From: a bacterium
GTDB lineage: Bacteria > Chloroflexota > Dormibacteria > Dormibacterales > Dormibacteraceae
Assembly: GCA_902812395.1 (NCBI GenBank)
Contig: CADDZO010000005.1
Span: forward strand, 1 to 47,144
Direction of reading: 5' to 3'
Length of the DNA stretch: 47,144 nucleotides
Shown piece by piece: positions 27,823 to 36,527 of the stretch (position 1 is the stretch's first letter; every line of letters starts with the position of its first letter). A program made the position numbers and the translations under genes. Under the pieces are notes generated by a model that did not search any database, was not told the origin of the DNA, and saw only the letters and a program-made list of their open reading frames with translations.

Positions 27823-28779
27823 CTACGGCCGCTGGCCGAGCATGATGCGGGCCAGCACGTCCAGATCGATGCTGCCGCCGGAGACCACGCAGGCCAGTCG
27901 GCCGCCGCCGGCCCGTCCGGTCATGGCGGCTGCGAGTGGCGCCGCTCCAGCTCCCTCAGCGACGATGTGGGCGCGCTGGGCAAGGAGCCGCACGGCGTCC
28001 TCGACCTCCTGCAGTGACACGGTCACGGTTCCGGCGAGCAAGGCCTGGGCTCGCTCCAGCATCCCTGCCATGACCGTTCGGCTGCCGATGCCGTCCACCC
28101 AGGAGGGCCGGTAATCCACCTCGACCGGGTGACCGGCAGCCAGGGCTGCCCCAAGCGGAGCCCCACTCTCGATCTCGACTGCCAGCACCTGGCAGGTCGG
28201 GCGAAGCGCGCGCACGGCTGAGGCGATGCCGCAGGCCAGCCCACCCCCGCCCCAGGGGACGAGCACCGTATCCAGGTCGGGACAGTCCTCCAGAAGCTCC
28301 AGCCCGATGGTGCCGTTGCCGGCCATCACCCGGGGGTCGTCGAAGGCGTGCACGAACAGCCCCTGCAGGCCCGGCCGTCCCCGATCGACGAAGGCCTGCC
28401 ACCACTGGTCGAACGGGACCTGCACGACCCGGCCACCCAGCCGGCGGACGGCGTCCAGCTTGGCCGCCGGGGCGTGGTCGGGGGCGATCACGGTGCAGCG
28501 CACGCCCAGCCGGCGAGCCAGCCAAGCCGCCGCCTGGGCCATGTTGCCGGCGCTGGCGGTGAGCACACCTGAGCCCAGCTCCGGACCGGCGGCGCGGAGC
28601 AGGCTGGAGGCGCCCCGGATCTTAAACGAGCCCACCGGCTGCAGGACCTCGAGCTTGAGCCAGACCTCGACTTCTGGCGGCCCTTCGCCCGGCTCCAGCG
28701 GCAGCCGCACCAGCGGCGTACGCAGAGCATCCCCGGCGATGCGAGAGCGGGCAAGCTGGATCTGGTGCAGCGAGATCAT
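27823..28779 (-). CDS. threonine/serine dehydratase-like PLP enzyme
   Basis: The protein has 318 residues from ATG 28779 (MISLHQIQLARSRIAGDALRTPL), the usual start of threonine ammonia-lyases without a regulatory domain. The PLP lysine is in GSFKIRGA, the phosphate-binding loop in WGGGGLACG, and the TASAGNMAQAAAW segment follows the family substrate loop (SxGNHxQ), with Met in place of His. The C-terminal EGAGAAPLAA and CVVSGGSIDLD also match. It should deaminate threonine or serine to a 2-oxo acid, or act as a serine/aspartate racemase-type homologue. It converges with clpB. Confidence 0.88.
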   Translation of the reverse strand: MISLHQIQLARSRIAGDALRTPLVRLPLEPGEGPPEVEVWLKLEVLQPVGSFKIRGASSLLRAAGPELGSGVLTASAGNMAQAAAWLARRLGVRCTVIAPDHAPAAKLDAVRRLGGRVVQVPFDQWWQAFVDRGRPGLQGLFVHAFDDPRVMAGNGTIGLELLEDCPDLDTVLVPWGGGGLACGIASAVRALRPTCQVLAVEIESGAPLGAALAAGHPVEVDYRPSWVDGIGSRTVMAGMLERAQALLAGTVTVSLQEVEDAVRLLAQRAHIVAEGAGAAPLAAAMTGRAGGGRLACVVSGGSIDLDVLARIMLGQRP

Positions 28780-28979
28780 GGGACTGCCATGCGGGACCCG
28801 ATCCGGTCCCAATGGGTGGGGCTCAGCTGCAAGGACAGCTGCTCGACTGCGGGCACGAACTGCTTGGGGGTCGGGTACCCGCGTGCCCGATGACCTCGGG
28901 GCATGGCGCCGAATCATATGTTGATGGCCGTTCGGAGTCACGAACTGGCGGCGGGAGGGCAAGCGGCCTGGGCATCTGG

Positions 28980-29290
28980 AGGCACTGAAGCGGATCTTCC
29001 GAGCATGCGCGCGGACTTGGGAGCCGAGCTGCGGGAGTCCAACGGCCGGACAGCCACGTCCGTCCGCTGGTCAGCCGTCCGGCCAAGGTGGTGCGGACCA
29101 GGCTGGCCAACTCGCTGAAGCGGTCTACGCGGGGGGCCTCCTGCAGCGTGGCCTTCTGGAGTTGGCGCGACGCTCCTAGCAGGACGGCCTGTCGTTGCCC
29201 CGCCATTTCGCCGGATCGGTGGGAGGCGCTCCGCTCAGCGTGCTCAAGCAATACATCGAAGCAACAGCAGCGCCCCCCGGTGAGTCCATC
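28980..29290 (+). pseudogene. IS200/IS605-type TnpA transposase remnant
   Basis: Fragments of an IS200-type single-strand transposase occur in order on the plus strand across several frames: MRADLGAELRESNG (from about 29005), DSHVRPLVSRPAKVVRTRLA then NSLK (about 29050-29118), and RHFAGSVGGAPLSVLKQYIE (about 29198-29260). They match the family sequence CADFGAELxEFNGExDHVHLLVxYPPKVxxSxLVNSLKG and the SPSYFAxSxGGAPLxVxKxYIE tail. The catalytic HUH motif is broken: HVH has become HVR. No TnpB or end hairpins were found next to it, so it is a dead relic. Confidence 0.6.
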
Positions 29291-29529
29291 GGGCTAGGGC
29301 CGGCGCACTGGACCGCAACCTGGGCTGGGTCGCCAGGTACCGTCACCGGAGGGCCGCTTGTCCTGCCCGGTCCGAACTGGAATGCTTGGATAGCCGTCGC
29401 TCCTGTACCGCTTGACCATGACGGCCGCTGGAGGAATGCCGGCCAGGCCCCGGCACCCGCGGGACAAGGCGGCCGCCCGTCTCTGGGTGATCGAGAAGCG
29501 GCACGGTGAACCGGGCCCCTGGGGGTGGA

Positions 29530-30019
29530 TGATGGTGCGACGGCCACTTGGTGCCGTACCAGCCGGTCGGGCAGCCGGTCGAGGTGCGGGCGACGGCGAC
29601 CACGATTGAGATCTTCCACCACCACCGCCGGGTGGCCAGCCACGTCCGCTCCCACGAGCGGTACCGCCCCACCAGCTGTGCGGAATACCTGCCGGCCTCG
29701 CACCGCGCCCACCTGGAGTGGTCTCCCTCCCAGCTGATCAACTGGGGGCAGCACATCGGGCCGGAGGGGACCCCATCGAGACGCGTCTCGATGGGGAGCC
29801 CCGGAGGTGGGCCAGCTGGTGGAGGTGATCTTGAAGAGTCGGCCCCACCCCGAACACGGCTACCGCGCCTGCCTGGGCCTGATGCGGCTGGGCAGGCAGT
29901 ACGGGAACGAGCGCCTTCGAGGAGCCTGTGCCCGCGCCTTGGCCATCGGCTCCCCCACCCACCGCAGCGTGGGCGCGATCTTGCAGAGCGGGCTCGACCG
30001 CCTTGTTCAAGATTCGTGA
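29530..30019 (+). pseudogene. IS21-family IstA transposase, C-terminal remnant
   Basis: Two adjacent frames give the C-terminus of IstA. From about 29548 to 29760 it reads VPYQPVGQPVEVRATATTIE then HRAHLEWSPSQLINWGQHIG. From 29807 to 30019 it continues VILKSRPHPEHGYRACLGLM then RALAIGSPTHRSVGAILQSG. These are highly conserved in IS21 IstA. A 40-bp insertion (see the repeat entry) separates the two parts and shifts the frame; removing it restores the family sequence HIGPEVGQLVEVIL. The catalytic DDE domain and IstB are absent. The remnant abuts a broken dppC-like gene. Confidence 0.82.
29761..29807. repeat. 40-bp insertion: perfect 26-bp palindrome flanked by 7-bp direct repeats
   Basis: A perfect palindrome with arms CCCCATCGAGACG and no loop spans 29771-29796. 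The heptamer CCGGAGG occurs at 29761-29767 and again at 29801-29807. Taking out one repeat unit (40 bases) restores an uninterrupted istA reading frame, so these bases were inserted into the transposase gene. The 7-base repeat behaves like a target-site duplication. No second copy of the palindrome was noticed in the window. Confidence 0.8.
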
Positions 30020-30040
30020 TCCCCTACAAGCGGCACCGCG

Positions 30041-30693
30041 GGACATCCGCTGGGAACCGACCAGCTGGAACGGGACATGCTGAGCCGCCTCCTCTACGGC
30101 GGCCGGATCACGCTGGTGGCGGGCCTGGCCGCGCCCTTGATCTCGACCGGGTTCGGGGTCCTGCTGGGGCTGGTGGCCGGCTACTTCTCGGGATGGGCCG
30201 ACATCGCGGTGATGCGGCTGCTGGACGTACTCCTGCGCTTCCTGCTCGCGATCCTGATCGTGGCTTTCCATGGACGCTCGACCCTGCACGGCCTGATCGC
30301 GATCGCGGTGGCCAACCTGCCCTTCTTCGCCCGCCGGGTGCGGGGACAGACGCTCCAGCTCCGCGAGCGGACCTTCGTCGAGGCCGCCCGTGCCTTGGGG
30401 TCGGCCACCTCGGCATTCTCTGCCGCCACCTGCTGGGCAACCTGCTGCCCCTGGTGGTCTCGGCCCTCTTCCTCAACGTGGGCTGGATGATCAGCCGGAC
30501 CTCGCCCCTCAGCTTCCTCGGCCTCGGCACCCAGCCCTCAACCCGGACTGGGGCACCATGCTCGCCGACGGCCAGAGCTACATGGCGGTCCAGAGCGGGG
30601 TGGCGATGCTCCCCGATCGTGATCGCGGTGGTGGCCTTCAACGTCTTCGGCCTGGGATTGCAGGCCACCCTCACCCCGCAGGGGCAGGCCTGA
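30041..30693 (+). pseudogene. dipeptide ABC transporter permease (DppC-like), truncated and frameshifted
   Basis: From about 30041 the frame reads HPLGTDQLERDMLSRLLYGG then LVAGLAAPLISTGFGVLLGL and NLPFFARRVRGQTLQLRERT, the conserved part of DppC/OppC permeases. At about 30405 the frame shifts; another frame continues HLLGNLLPLVVSALFLNVGW and SPLSFLGLGTQP. At about 30535 a further shift gives DWGTMLADGQSYMAVQSG, and a last one PIVIAVVAFNVFGLGLQATL. The first transmembrane helix and upstream sequence are missing, replaced by the IS21 remnant. It is unrelated in position to the intact dppC at 37560 and was probably once part of another transporter. Confidence 0.8.
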
Positions 30694-30714
30694 GGCCTCG
30701 TGACAGGCCGCCGG

Positions 30715-32460
30715 CTACCCGGGCCGGCCCCCGGGGTCCTGCCCGGGGAGCCCCTCGCCGTCCTGGGCCCGTTCGGGTCCGGGCACCAGCCGGCCCTCCC
30801 GCCAGGCACAGCCGTAGGCGCCCAGGCCCTCCTCGGTGATCAGGCCCTGGGCCAGATCGGCCTCGATCTCGGCCAGTGGCCGCTCGAGCGGCGATCCGTA
30901 GCCGCTGCCGCCGCCCAGCTCCAGGGTGAGGCGCGCCTTGGGGGTGGGCAGCTCGGCCAGCCCGCCCACCTCCTCGCCGGCCAGGCGCCGGCCGTCCTCG
31001 TCCAGCACGATGCCGGCCCGGCGCCCGCTCCACCCGCCGGCCAGGCCGGGGGTGTCGAACCGGATGCCCTGGGGGAGCAGGCTCACCAGGACGGTCCGGC
31101 CGTCGTCGGCCAGTTTGCGCACCGAGACCCGCTGGCCGAGGCCGCCCCGGTGGCGTCCCGGTCCACCGCTGTCGGGGATGAGCTCCTTCACCTCCACCAG
31201 CAGCGGCGTCCGGCTTTCGAACATCTCGACCGAGGTGTTGGCGGCCGAGGTGGGATAGAGCAAGGCGCTCTTGCCGTCGGCGGCCGCGCTCGCCCCCTGA
31301 CCTCCGCCCTGGAACAGGTGGTCGTTGAAGATCCGGCCGTCGGGCTCGGTCCCGTAGGCACCCAGCGACATCGGCATCCCGGTGAAGCTCTGCACCCGCT
31401 CCGGGAGCACTGGGGCCAGGGCCCGGAACAGGGCCGGGGCCAGATACCAGCCGGTCATGGTGCGCACGTTGACCGGGGCTGGGTAGCGGCAGTTGAGGAT
31501 GCTGCCCGGCGGAGCCGAGACCGAGAGCGGCCGGAAGCAGCCGGCGTTGGAGGGGGTGTCGGGGGTGAGGATGCACTTCAGCGCGTAGACGGTGTGGGCG
31601 GCGGTGTAGCTGAGCGTGCAGTTGACGCCCCCCCGCTCCACCTGGGGCGGTGCCTCGACCCAGTCGGCGGCCATCTCGTCGCCTCGGACCTTCACCCGGA
31701 CCCGGAGCCGGCCGACCGATTGCAGGGTATCGACCGGGACCTCCCCCTCGTAGGTGCCGGGGGGCAGGGCGGCGATGGCCGTGCGCATGGCCGCCTCGGA
31801 CCGCCGCTGCACGGTGCGGGCGAGATCGGTCAGGTCCGGGAGCCCGTACTCGTCCATGAACTCCAGCAGCCGGTGGGCGCCCACCTGGTTGGCCGACAGC
31901 TGGGCCTGGACGTCGCCCAGCACCATCTGGCCCTTGCGCACGTTGCGCTCGATCACGGCCAGCACCTCGCGGTTGGGTTCGCCCCGTCGGTGGAGCTTGA
32001 TGGGCGGGATCTGCAGGCCCTCCTCGTAGATCTCCCGCACCGACAGCGGATCCCGGCTGCCGCCGACGTCGGAGCAGTGGGCGATCGACCCCACCAGCCC
32101 CACCAGCTGCCGCCCCCGGAAGACGGGGGTGACCAAAGCCAGGTCGAAGAGGTGGCCGGCGCAGATCCAGGGATCGTTGGTGGCCAGCACGTCGCCGGGT
32201 TCCAGGCGATGGGGCGGGAAGACCCGCAGCAGCTCCTCCACCGCCCGAGGCAGGGTGAGGTTGAAGACCGGCATCGAGCGGGGCGAGTGGGCGAGCGAGC
32301 GGCCCTCTGCGTCGAGCAGCTCGCAGCCGAAGTCCTGGGCCTCGCCGACGATCATGCTGAAGGCGGTCCGCCAGATCGTCACCCAGCACTCCTCGGCGAT
32401 GTTGATCAGGCGTTGCCAGAGGATCTCTAGCCCGACCGGGTCCTCGAGGTCCGCTCTCAC
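30715..32460 (-). CDS. hyuB: hydantoinase/oxoprolinase B-type subunit (HyuB), copy 1
   Basis: The protein has 581 residues from GTG 32460, which overlaps the hyuA stop (GTGA). Family features include FGCELLDAEGRSLAHSPRSM, VLATNDPWICAGHLFDLALV, a GSIAHCSDVGG region with His/Asp metal-ligand candidates, GGVNCTLSYTAAHTVYALKC, NAGCFRPLSV and the Gly-rich LIPDSGGPGRHRGGLGQRV near the C-terminus, ending with GGGSGYGSPLERPLAEIEADL. With HyuA it forms an ATP-dependent cyclic-amide hydrolase (N-methylhydantoinase/5-oxoprolinase type). It differs well from copy 2 at 38450-40189, so the two pairs should have different substrates. Confidence 0.9.
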   Translation of the reverse strand: MRADLEDPVGLEILWQRLINIAEECWVTIWRTAFSMIVGEAQDFGCELLDAEGRSLAHSPRSMPVFNLTLPRAVEELLRVFPPHRLEPGDVLATNDPWICAGHLFDLALVTPVFRGRQLVGLVGSIAHCSDVGGSRDPLSVREIYEEGLQIPPIKLHRRGEPNREVLAVIERNVRKGQMVLGDVQAQLSANQVGAHRLLEFMDEYGLPDLTDLARTVQRRSEAAMRTAIAALPPGTYEGEVPVDTLQSVGRLRVRVKVRGDEMAADWVEAPPQVERGGVNCTLSYTAAHTVYALKCILTPDTPSNAGCFRPLSVSAPPGSILNCRYPAPVNVRTMTGWYLAPALFRALAPVLPERVQSFTGMPMSLGAYGTEPDGRIFNDHLFQGGGQGASAAADGKSALLYPTSAANTSVEMFESRTPLLVEVKELIPDSGGPGRHRGGLGQRVSVRKLADDGRTVLVSLLPQGIRFDTPGLAGGWSGRRAGIVLDEDGRRLAGEEVGGLAELPTPKARLTLELGGGSGYGSPLERPLAEIEADLAQGLITEEGLGAYGCAWREGRLVPGPERAQDGEGLPGQDPGGRPG

Positions 32461-34532
32461 CGGCCGCTGACCTCGATGTGCAGGAAGCCCAGGCGGTCCA
32501 CCGTGAGCCGGTCCTGCGGGTTGACCAGGGTGGTGCTCTCCGCCTCGTCCACCAGGGCCGGGCCCAGGATCCGGTGGCCGGCCCGGAGCGCGCCGCGGTC
32601 CCAGACCGGGACCTCGACCAGGCCGGTCTCGGGGAAGTAGGCCCGCCGCATCCGGGCCGGCGGCGGCGCGCCCTCCGCCGCGACCGGGGCCTCGGGCAGG
32701 CTGAGGTCCGCCTCGGGCCCCGATGCTCGAAGCCGCCAGCCCAGCACCAGCGGCTGGTGGCCGTCGAGGACGGCATGGTAGCGCCGCTCGTACTCGGCGT
32801 TGAAGGCCGCCGCCAGCCGCTCCTTCCAGCCATCGGCGAAGTCCCTCTCGGGCAGCGGCACCTCGATGTCGTTGAACTGGCCGGAGAGCCGCATCTCGGA
32901 CCAGCGCTCGAGCCGGACCGCCTGCTCGGGGACCCCGGCCTCGGCCAGCGCCCGGCGCGCCTGCCGCTCCAGCCCCGCGTAGAGGTCGCGGACCCGCGCC
33001 GGCTCCAGGGATCGGAGCTCGGAGGGGTCGGAGCGCGAGAGCTCGAAGCTGGCCGGTGCGACCAGAAAGCCGAGGGCCGAGGCCACGCCGGACACCGGGG
33101 GCACGATCACCCGGGGCGCGGCCAGGATCCTGGCCACCCGGGCGGCGTGGAGGGGACCGGCGCCGCCGAAGGCGATCACCGGAAAGCGCCGGGGATCCTC
33201 GCCCTTCTCGATCACGTGCACCCTGGCCGCCCGGGCCATGTTCTCGCAGACGATCCGATAGACGCCCCAGGCCGCCTCTAGCCGGTCCAGGCCCAGGGAC
33301 CGGAGCCGGTCCAGCGCCCGCCCCGCCGCCTCCTGGTCCAGCCGCATGGTGCCGCCCAGGAAGCGGGCGGGATCCAGGTAGCCCAGCACCAGGCAGGCGT
33401 CGGTGGCGGTCGGCCGGTCCCCGCCCAGCCCGTAGCAGGCGGGGCCGGGGTCGGCTCCGGCGCTCTCCGGCCCCACCTGGAGCAGGCCCAGCGGGGTCGG
33501 CCGGGCGATCGAGCCGCCCCCGGCCCCGATCTCCATCAGGTCGAGCACCGGTACCTTGACCGGCAGCCCGCTGCCCCGCTTGAAGCGGTGGACGCGGGCC
33601 GCCTCCATCTCCGGCGCCCGCTCCGGGCGCCCGCTCCGGACCAGGCAGATCTTGGCCGTGGTCCCGCCCATGTCGAAGCTCATCAGGTCGGCCAGGCCGG
33701 CGCGCCGGCCCAGGAAGGCGGCCACGGTGGCCCCGCCCGCCGGTCCCGACTCCAGCAGGCGGATGGGGAAGCGCCGGACCAGCTCCGGGGCCACCAGCCC
33801 GCCGCTGGACTGGACTAAGAAGAGACGGCCGCGGAACCGTCGCCGGTCGAGCTCGCGGTCCAACCGTTGCAGGTAGCGCTCCACCAGCGGCTGGACGTAG
33901 GCGTTGGCCACCGTGGTGCTGGTGCGCTCGAACTCCCGGATCTCCGGCGCCACCTCGGAGGAGATGCTGAGCGCGAGGTCGGGAAAGGCCTCCTTGATGG
34001 CCGCTGCCGCCCGCCGCTCGTGCGCCGGGTTGCGGTAGGCGTGGAGGAAGCAGATGGCCAGCGCCTGCACCCCCTCCTGGACCAGACGGCCGGCGGCGTC
34101 CACCGCCTCGGCCTCGACCAGGGGGCACCGCACCCGGCCGTCGCGGTCCACCCGCTCCTCTACCTCCAGCCGCCAGCGCCGGGGCACCAGGGGATCGGGA
34201 AAGCGCAGGAACAGGTCGTAGATGTCGTAGCGCTGCTCTCGGCCCATCTCCAGTACATCCCGGAAGCCCGGGGTGGTGAGCAGCCCGGTGGGGGCGCCGC
34301 GCCGCTCGATGATGGCGTTGGTGACCAGGGTGGTGCCATGGACGATGGCGGTGCAGTCCTCGATCGCGTGGTGGTGGGCGGCGAGCAGCTGGTCCAGGCC
34401 CGCCAGGGCGGCGTCGGCGGGATCCTGGGGCGTGGTCAGGACCTTGTGCCAGCGCAGCTCGCCGCCGCCCAGCAGCACCAGATCAGTGAAGGTGCCGCCG
34501 ATGTCGATGCCGACTCGATAGCCGGCGCTCAC
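32457..34532 (-). CDS. hyuA: hydantoinase/oxoprolinase A-type subunit (HyuA), copy 1
   Basis: The protein has 691 residues from GTG 34532, overlapping the dppF stop (GTGA). The N-terminal VGIDIGGTFTDLVLLGGG is the ATP-binding motif of the HyuA/OplA family. IVHGTTLVTNAIIERRGAPT, LMSFDMGGTTAKICLVRSG, DLMEIGAGGGSIARPTPLGL and GPESAGADPGPACYGLGGDR follow in the family order, and VIAFGGAGPLHAARVARIL near residue 460. It is the ATP-hydrolysing subunit that partners HyuB. Length is normal and no break was found. Confidence 0.93.
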   Translation of the reverse strand: MSAGYRVGIDIGGTFTDLVLLGGGELRWHKVLTTPQDPADAALAGLDQLLAAHHHAIEDCTAIVHGTTLVTNAIIERRGAPTGLLTTPGFRDVLEMGREQRYDIYDLFLRFPDPLVPRRWRLEVEERVDRDGRVRCPLVEAEAVDAAGRLVQEGVQALAICFLHAYRNPAHERRAAAAIKEAFPDLALSISSEVAPEIREFERTSTTVANAYVQPLVERYLQRLDRELDRRRFRGRLFLVQSSGGLVAPELVRRFPIRLLESGPAGGATVAAFLGRRAGLADLMSFDMGGTTAKICLVRSGRPERAPEMEAARVHRFKRGSGLPVKVPVLDLMEIGAGGGSIARPTPLGLLQVGPESAGADPGPACYGLGGDRPTATDACLVLGYLDPARFLGGTMRLDQEAAGRALDRLRSLGLDRLEAAWGVYRIVCENMARAARVHVIEKGEDPRRFPVIAFGGAGPLHAARVARILAAPRVIVPPVSGVASALGFLVAPASFELSRSDPSELRSLEPARVRDLYAGLERQARRALAEAGVPEQAVRLERWSEMRLSGQFNDIEVPLPERDFADGWKERLAAAFNAEYERRYHAVLDGHQPLVLGWRLRASGPEADLSLPEAPVAAEGAPPPARMRRAYFPETGLVEVPVWDRGALRAGHRILGPALVDEAESTTLVNPQDRLTVDRLGFLHIEVSGR

Positions 34533-35533
34533 GGCCTGGCCGTCACCAGCTCACCGGGGAAGTGGCAGGCCACACGGTGTCCGGGACCCCGCTCCTCGAG
34601 CCGGGGCTCTACCTCGGCGCACCGCTCGCGGTCCTTGCCCACCGGGCAGCGCGAGCGGAAGCGACAGCCGCGATGGTCGGTCAGCACCGGCACCTCACCC
34701 TCCAGAATGATGCGGCCCTGGCGGCGGCGGCGGCCAGGCTCGGGGATCGGCACACCCGAGAGCAGGGCGTTGGTGTAGGGGTGGAGCGGGCGGCGGAACA
34801 GCTCCTCGCGGCCGGCCAGCTCCATCACCGCCCCCAGGTAGAGCACCGCCAGCCGGTCGCAGAAGTACTCCGCGATCGCCAGGTCGTGGACGATGAAGAC
34901 GTAGGTCAGGCCCAGCTGCTCCTGGAGGTCGCGGAGAAGGTTCAGGACCTGGGCCTGGATCGACACGTCGAGGGCCGAGATGGGCTCGTCGAGAACCACC
35001 AGCTCGGGCCGCAGCACCAGGGCGCGGGCGATGGCAATGCGCTGGCGCTGTCCGCCGGAGAGTTCGTGCGGCCGGCGGTCGCGGTAGGTGGCCTCGATCC
35101 CGACCAGCTCCAGGGTGGCATCCACCTGGGCCTGGCGTTCCTCCCGGCTGCCGATGCCGTGGACGAAGAGCGGCTCCTCCACGATCTGGGCGATCGACAT
35201 CCGGGGATCGAGCGAGGCGAAGGGGTCCTGGAACACGATCTGCATCCGCCGCCGCAGCGCCCGCATCTCGGGCGGCCGCAGCCGCCCGAGATCGACACCG
35301 TCGAAGATCACGCGCCCCGCGGTCGGCTCGATGAGCCGCAACAGGCAGCGGGCAAGCGTGGATTTGCCGCATCCGGACTCGCCCACCAGGCCGAAGGTCT
35401 CGCCCCGGGCGACCTGGAAGGACACCCCATCGACCGCCCGGATCACGAGCGGCCGGCTCCACGGTCCGCGGCGGATCACGAACCGCTTCTCCAGTGCCTC
35501 CACCTGGAGCAGCGACGCCTGGTCCCGGCTCAC
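34529..35533 (-). CDS. dppF: oligopeptide/dipeptide ABC transporter ATPase (DppF/OppF type)
   Basis: The protein has 334 residues from GTG 35533, overlapping the dppD stop (GTGA). Walker A GESGCGKST, signature LSGGQRQRIAIARAL and Walker B LVVLDEPISALD are complete. The C-terminal RRPLHPYTNALLSGVPIPEP and the cysteine region CRFRSRCPVGKDRERC are typical of the Opp/Dpp ATPases, where the Cys cluster can bind Fe-S. It works with DppD. Confidence 0.95.
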   Translation of the reverse strand: MSRDQASLLQVEALEKRFVIRRGPWSRPLVIRAVDGVSFQVARGETFGLVGESGCGKSTLARCLLRLIEPTAGRVIFDGVDLGRLRPPEMRALRRRMQIVFQDPFASLDPRMSIAQIVEEPLFVHGIGSREERQAQVDATLELVGIEATYRDRRPHELSGGQRQRIAIARALVLRPELVVLDEPISALDVSIQAQVLNLLRDLQEQLGLTYVFIVHDLAIAEYFCDRLAVLYLGAVMELAGREELFRRPLHPYTNALLSGVPIPEPGRRRRQGRIILEGEVPVLTDHRGCRFRSRCPVGKDRERCAEVEPRLEERGPGHRVACHFPGELVTARP

Positions 35534-36525
35534 GTTCGAAGGCGCTCCCGGGCGAAGTGGCACTCGGCCAGCACCGGCGTGCTCTCGGAAACCAGCTCGA
35601 CCGTTGCCGGTGCCCGATCCCGGCAGATCTCCTGGGCGGCCGGGCAGCGGGGCGCGAAGGAGCAGCCGGGCGGCAGGTGGGCGAGACTGGGGGGGAACCC
35701 GGGGATCGAGGGCAGAGGACCTCGCTGCAGGCGGTCGGGCCGGGGCACGGATCGGAGCAGGGCCTCGGTATATGGATGGGCCTGGGCCCGGAACAGCTGC
35801 TCGACGGTGGTCCGCTCCACGAACCGCCCCGCGTACATCACGTGGACCGAGTCGCAGAACTCGGCCACGATCCCCAGGTTGTGGGTGATCAGGATGATGG
35901 CCGTCCGGCGCTCGCTCACCAGGCGGTCCAGCAGGTCCAGGACCTGGGCCTGGGTGGTCACGTCGAGGGCCGTCGTCGGCTCGTCGGCGATGATCAGGTC
36001 CGGCTCGTTGGCCAGCGCGATGGCGATCATCACCCGCTGCCGCATGCCCCCGGAGTACTGATGAGGGTAGTCGGCAAGGCGACGCTCGGCGAAGGGGACC
36101 TGAACCTCGCGCAGCAGCTCGATCGCCAGCCGACGGGCCTCGCGGCGGCCGAGGTGCCGGCGGTGCCGGCGGATCCCCTCCACGATCTGATCCCCGATCG
36201 ACTTGACCGGGTCCAGGGCCGCCATCGGGTCCTGGAAGATCAGTCCCACCTCCTTCCCCCGCACCAGCTGCAGCTGGCGGTCGGGAAGGCCGGAGATCCG
36301 CCGGCCGTTGAGCTCGACCTCGCCCGCCACCACCCGCCCCGGGGGCTCGATCAGGCCCACGATCGAGAGCGCCAGCGCCGACTTGCCGGAGCCGGACTCG
36401 CCGACGATGCCCAGTTTCTCGCCCCGGCGGAGCTCGAAGCTGACGTCGCGCACGGCGGCGAAGACGCCGTCCCGGGTCACGAACTCGGTGCGCAGGCCGC
36501 GGACCGAGAGCAGCACCTCGTCCAC
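35530..36525 (-). CDS. dppD: oligopeptide/dipeptide ABC transporter ATPase (DppD/OppD type)
   Basis: The protein has 331 residues from GTG 36525, 2 bases after the dppB stop. Walker A GESGSGKSA, signature YSGGMRQRVMIAIAL and Walker B LIIADEPTTALD are present, with the H-loop ITHNLGIVAEFCD. The C-terminal HPYTEALLRSVPRPDRLQRG and the CSFAPRCPAAQEIC cluster complete the family pattern. The sequence upstream of GTG 36525 in the same frame overlaps dppB and is not family-like. Confidence 0.95.
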   Translation of the reverse strand: MDEVLLSVRGLRTEFVTRDGVFAAVRDVSFELRRGEKLGIVGESGSGKSALALSIVGLIEPPGRVVAGEVELNGRRISGLPDRQLQLVRGKEVGLIFQDPMAALDPVKSIGDQIVEGIRRHRRHLGRREARRLAIELLREVQVPFAERRLADYPHQYSGGMRQRVMIAIALANEPDLIIADEPTTALDVTTQAQVLDLLDRLVSERRTAIILITHNLGIVAEFCDSVHVMYAGRFVERTTVEQLFRAQAHPYTEALLRSVPRPDRLQRGPLPSIPGFPPSLAHLPPGCSFAPRCPAAQEICRDRAPATVELVSESTPVLAECHFARERLRT

Positions 36526-36527
36526 GC

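Noticed and set aside
29761-29807. CRISPR repeat unit
   Set aside because: It is a single palindrome with no spacer-repeat periodicity; no array was seen anywhere in the window.
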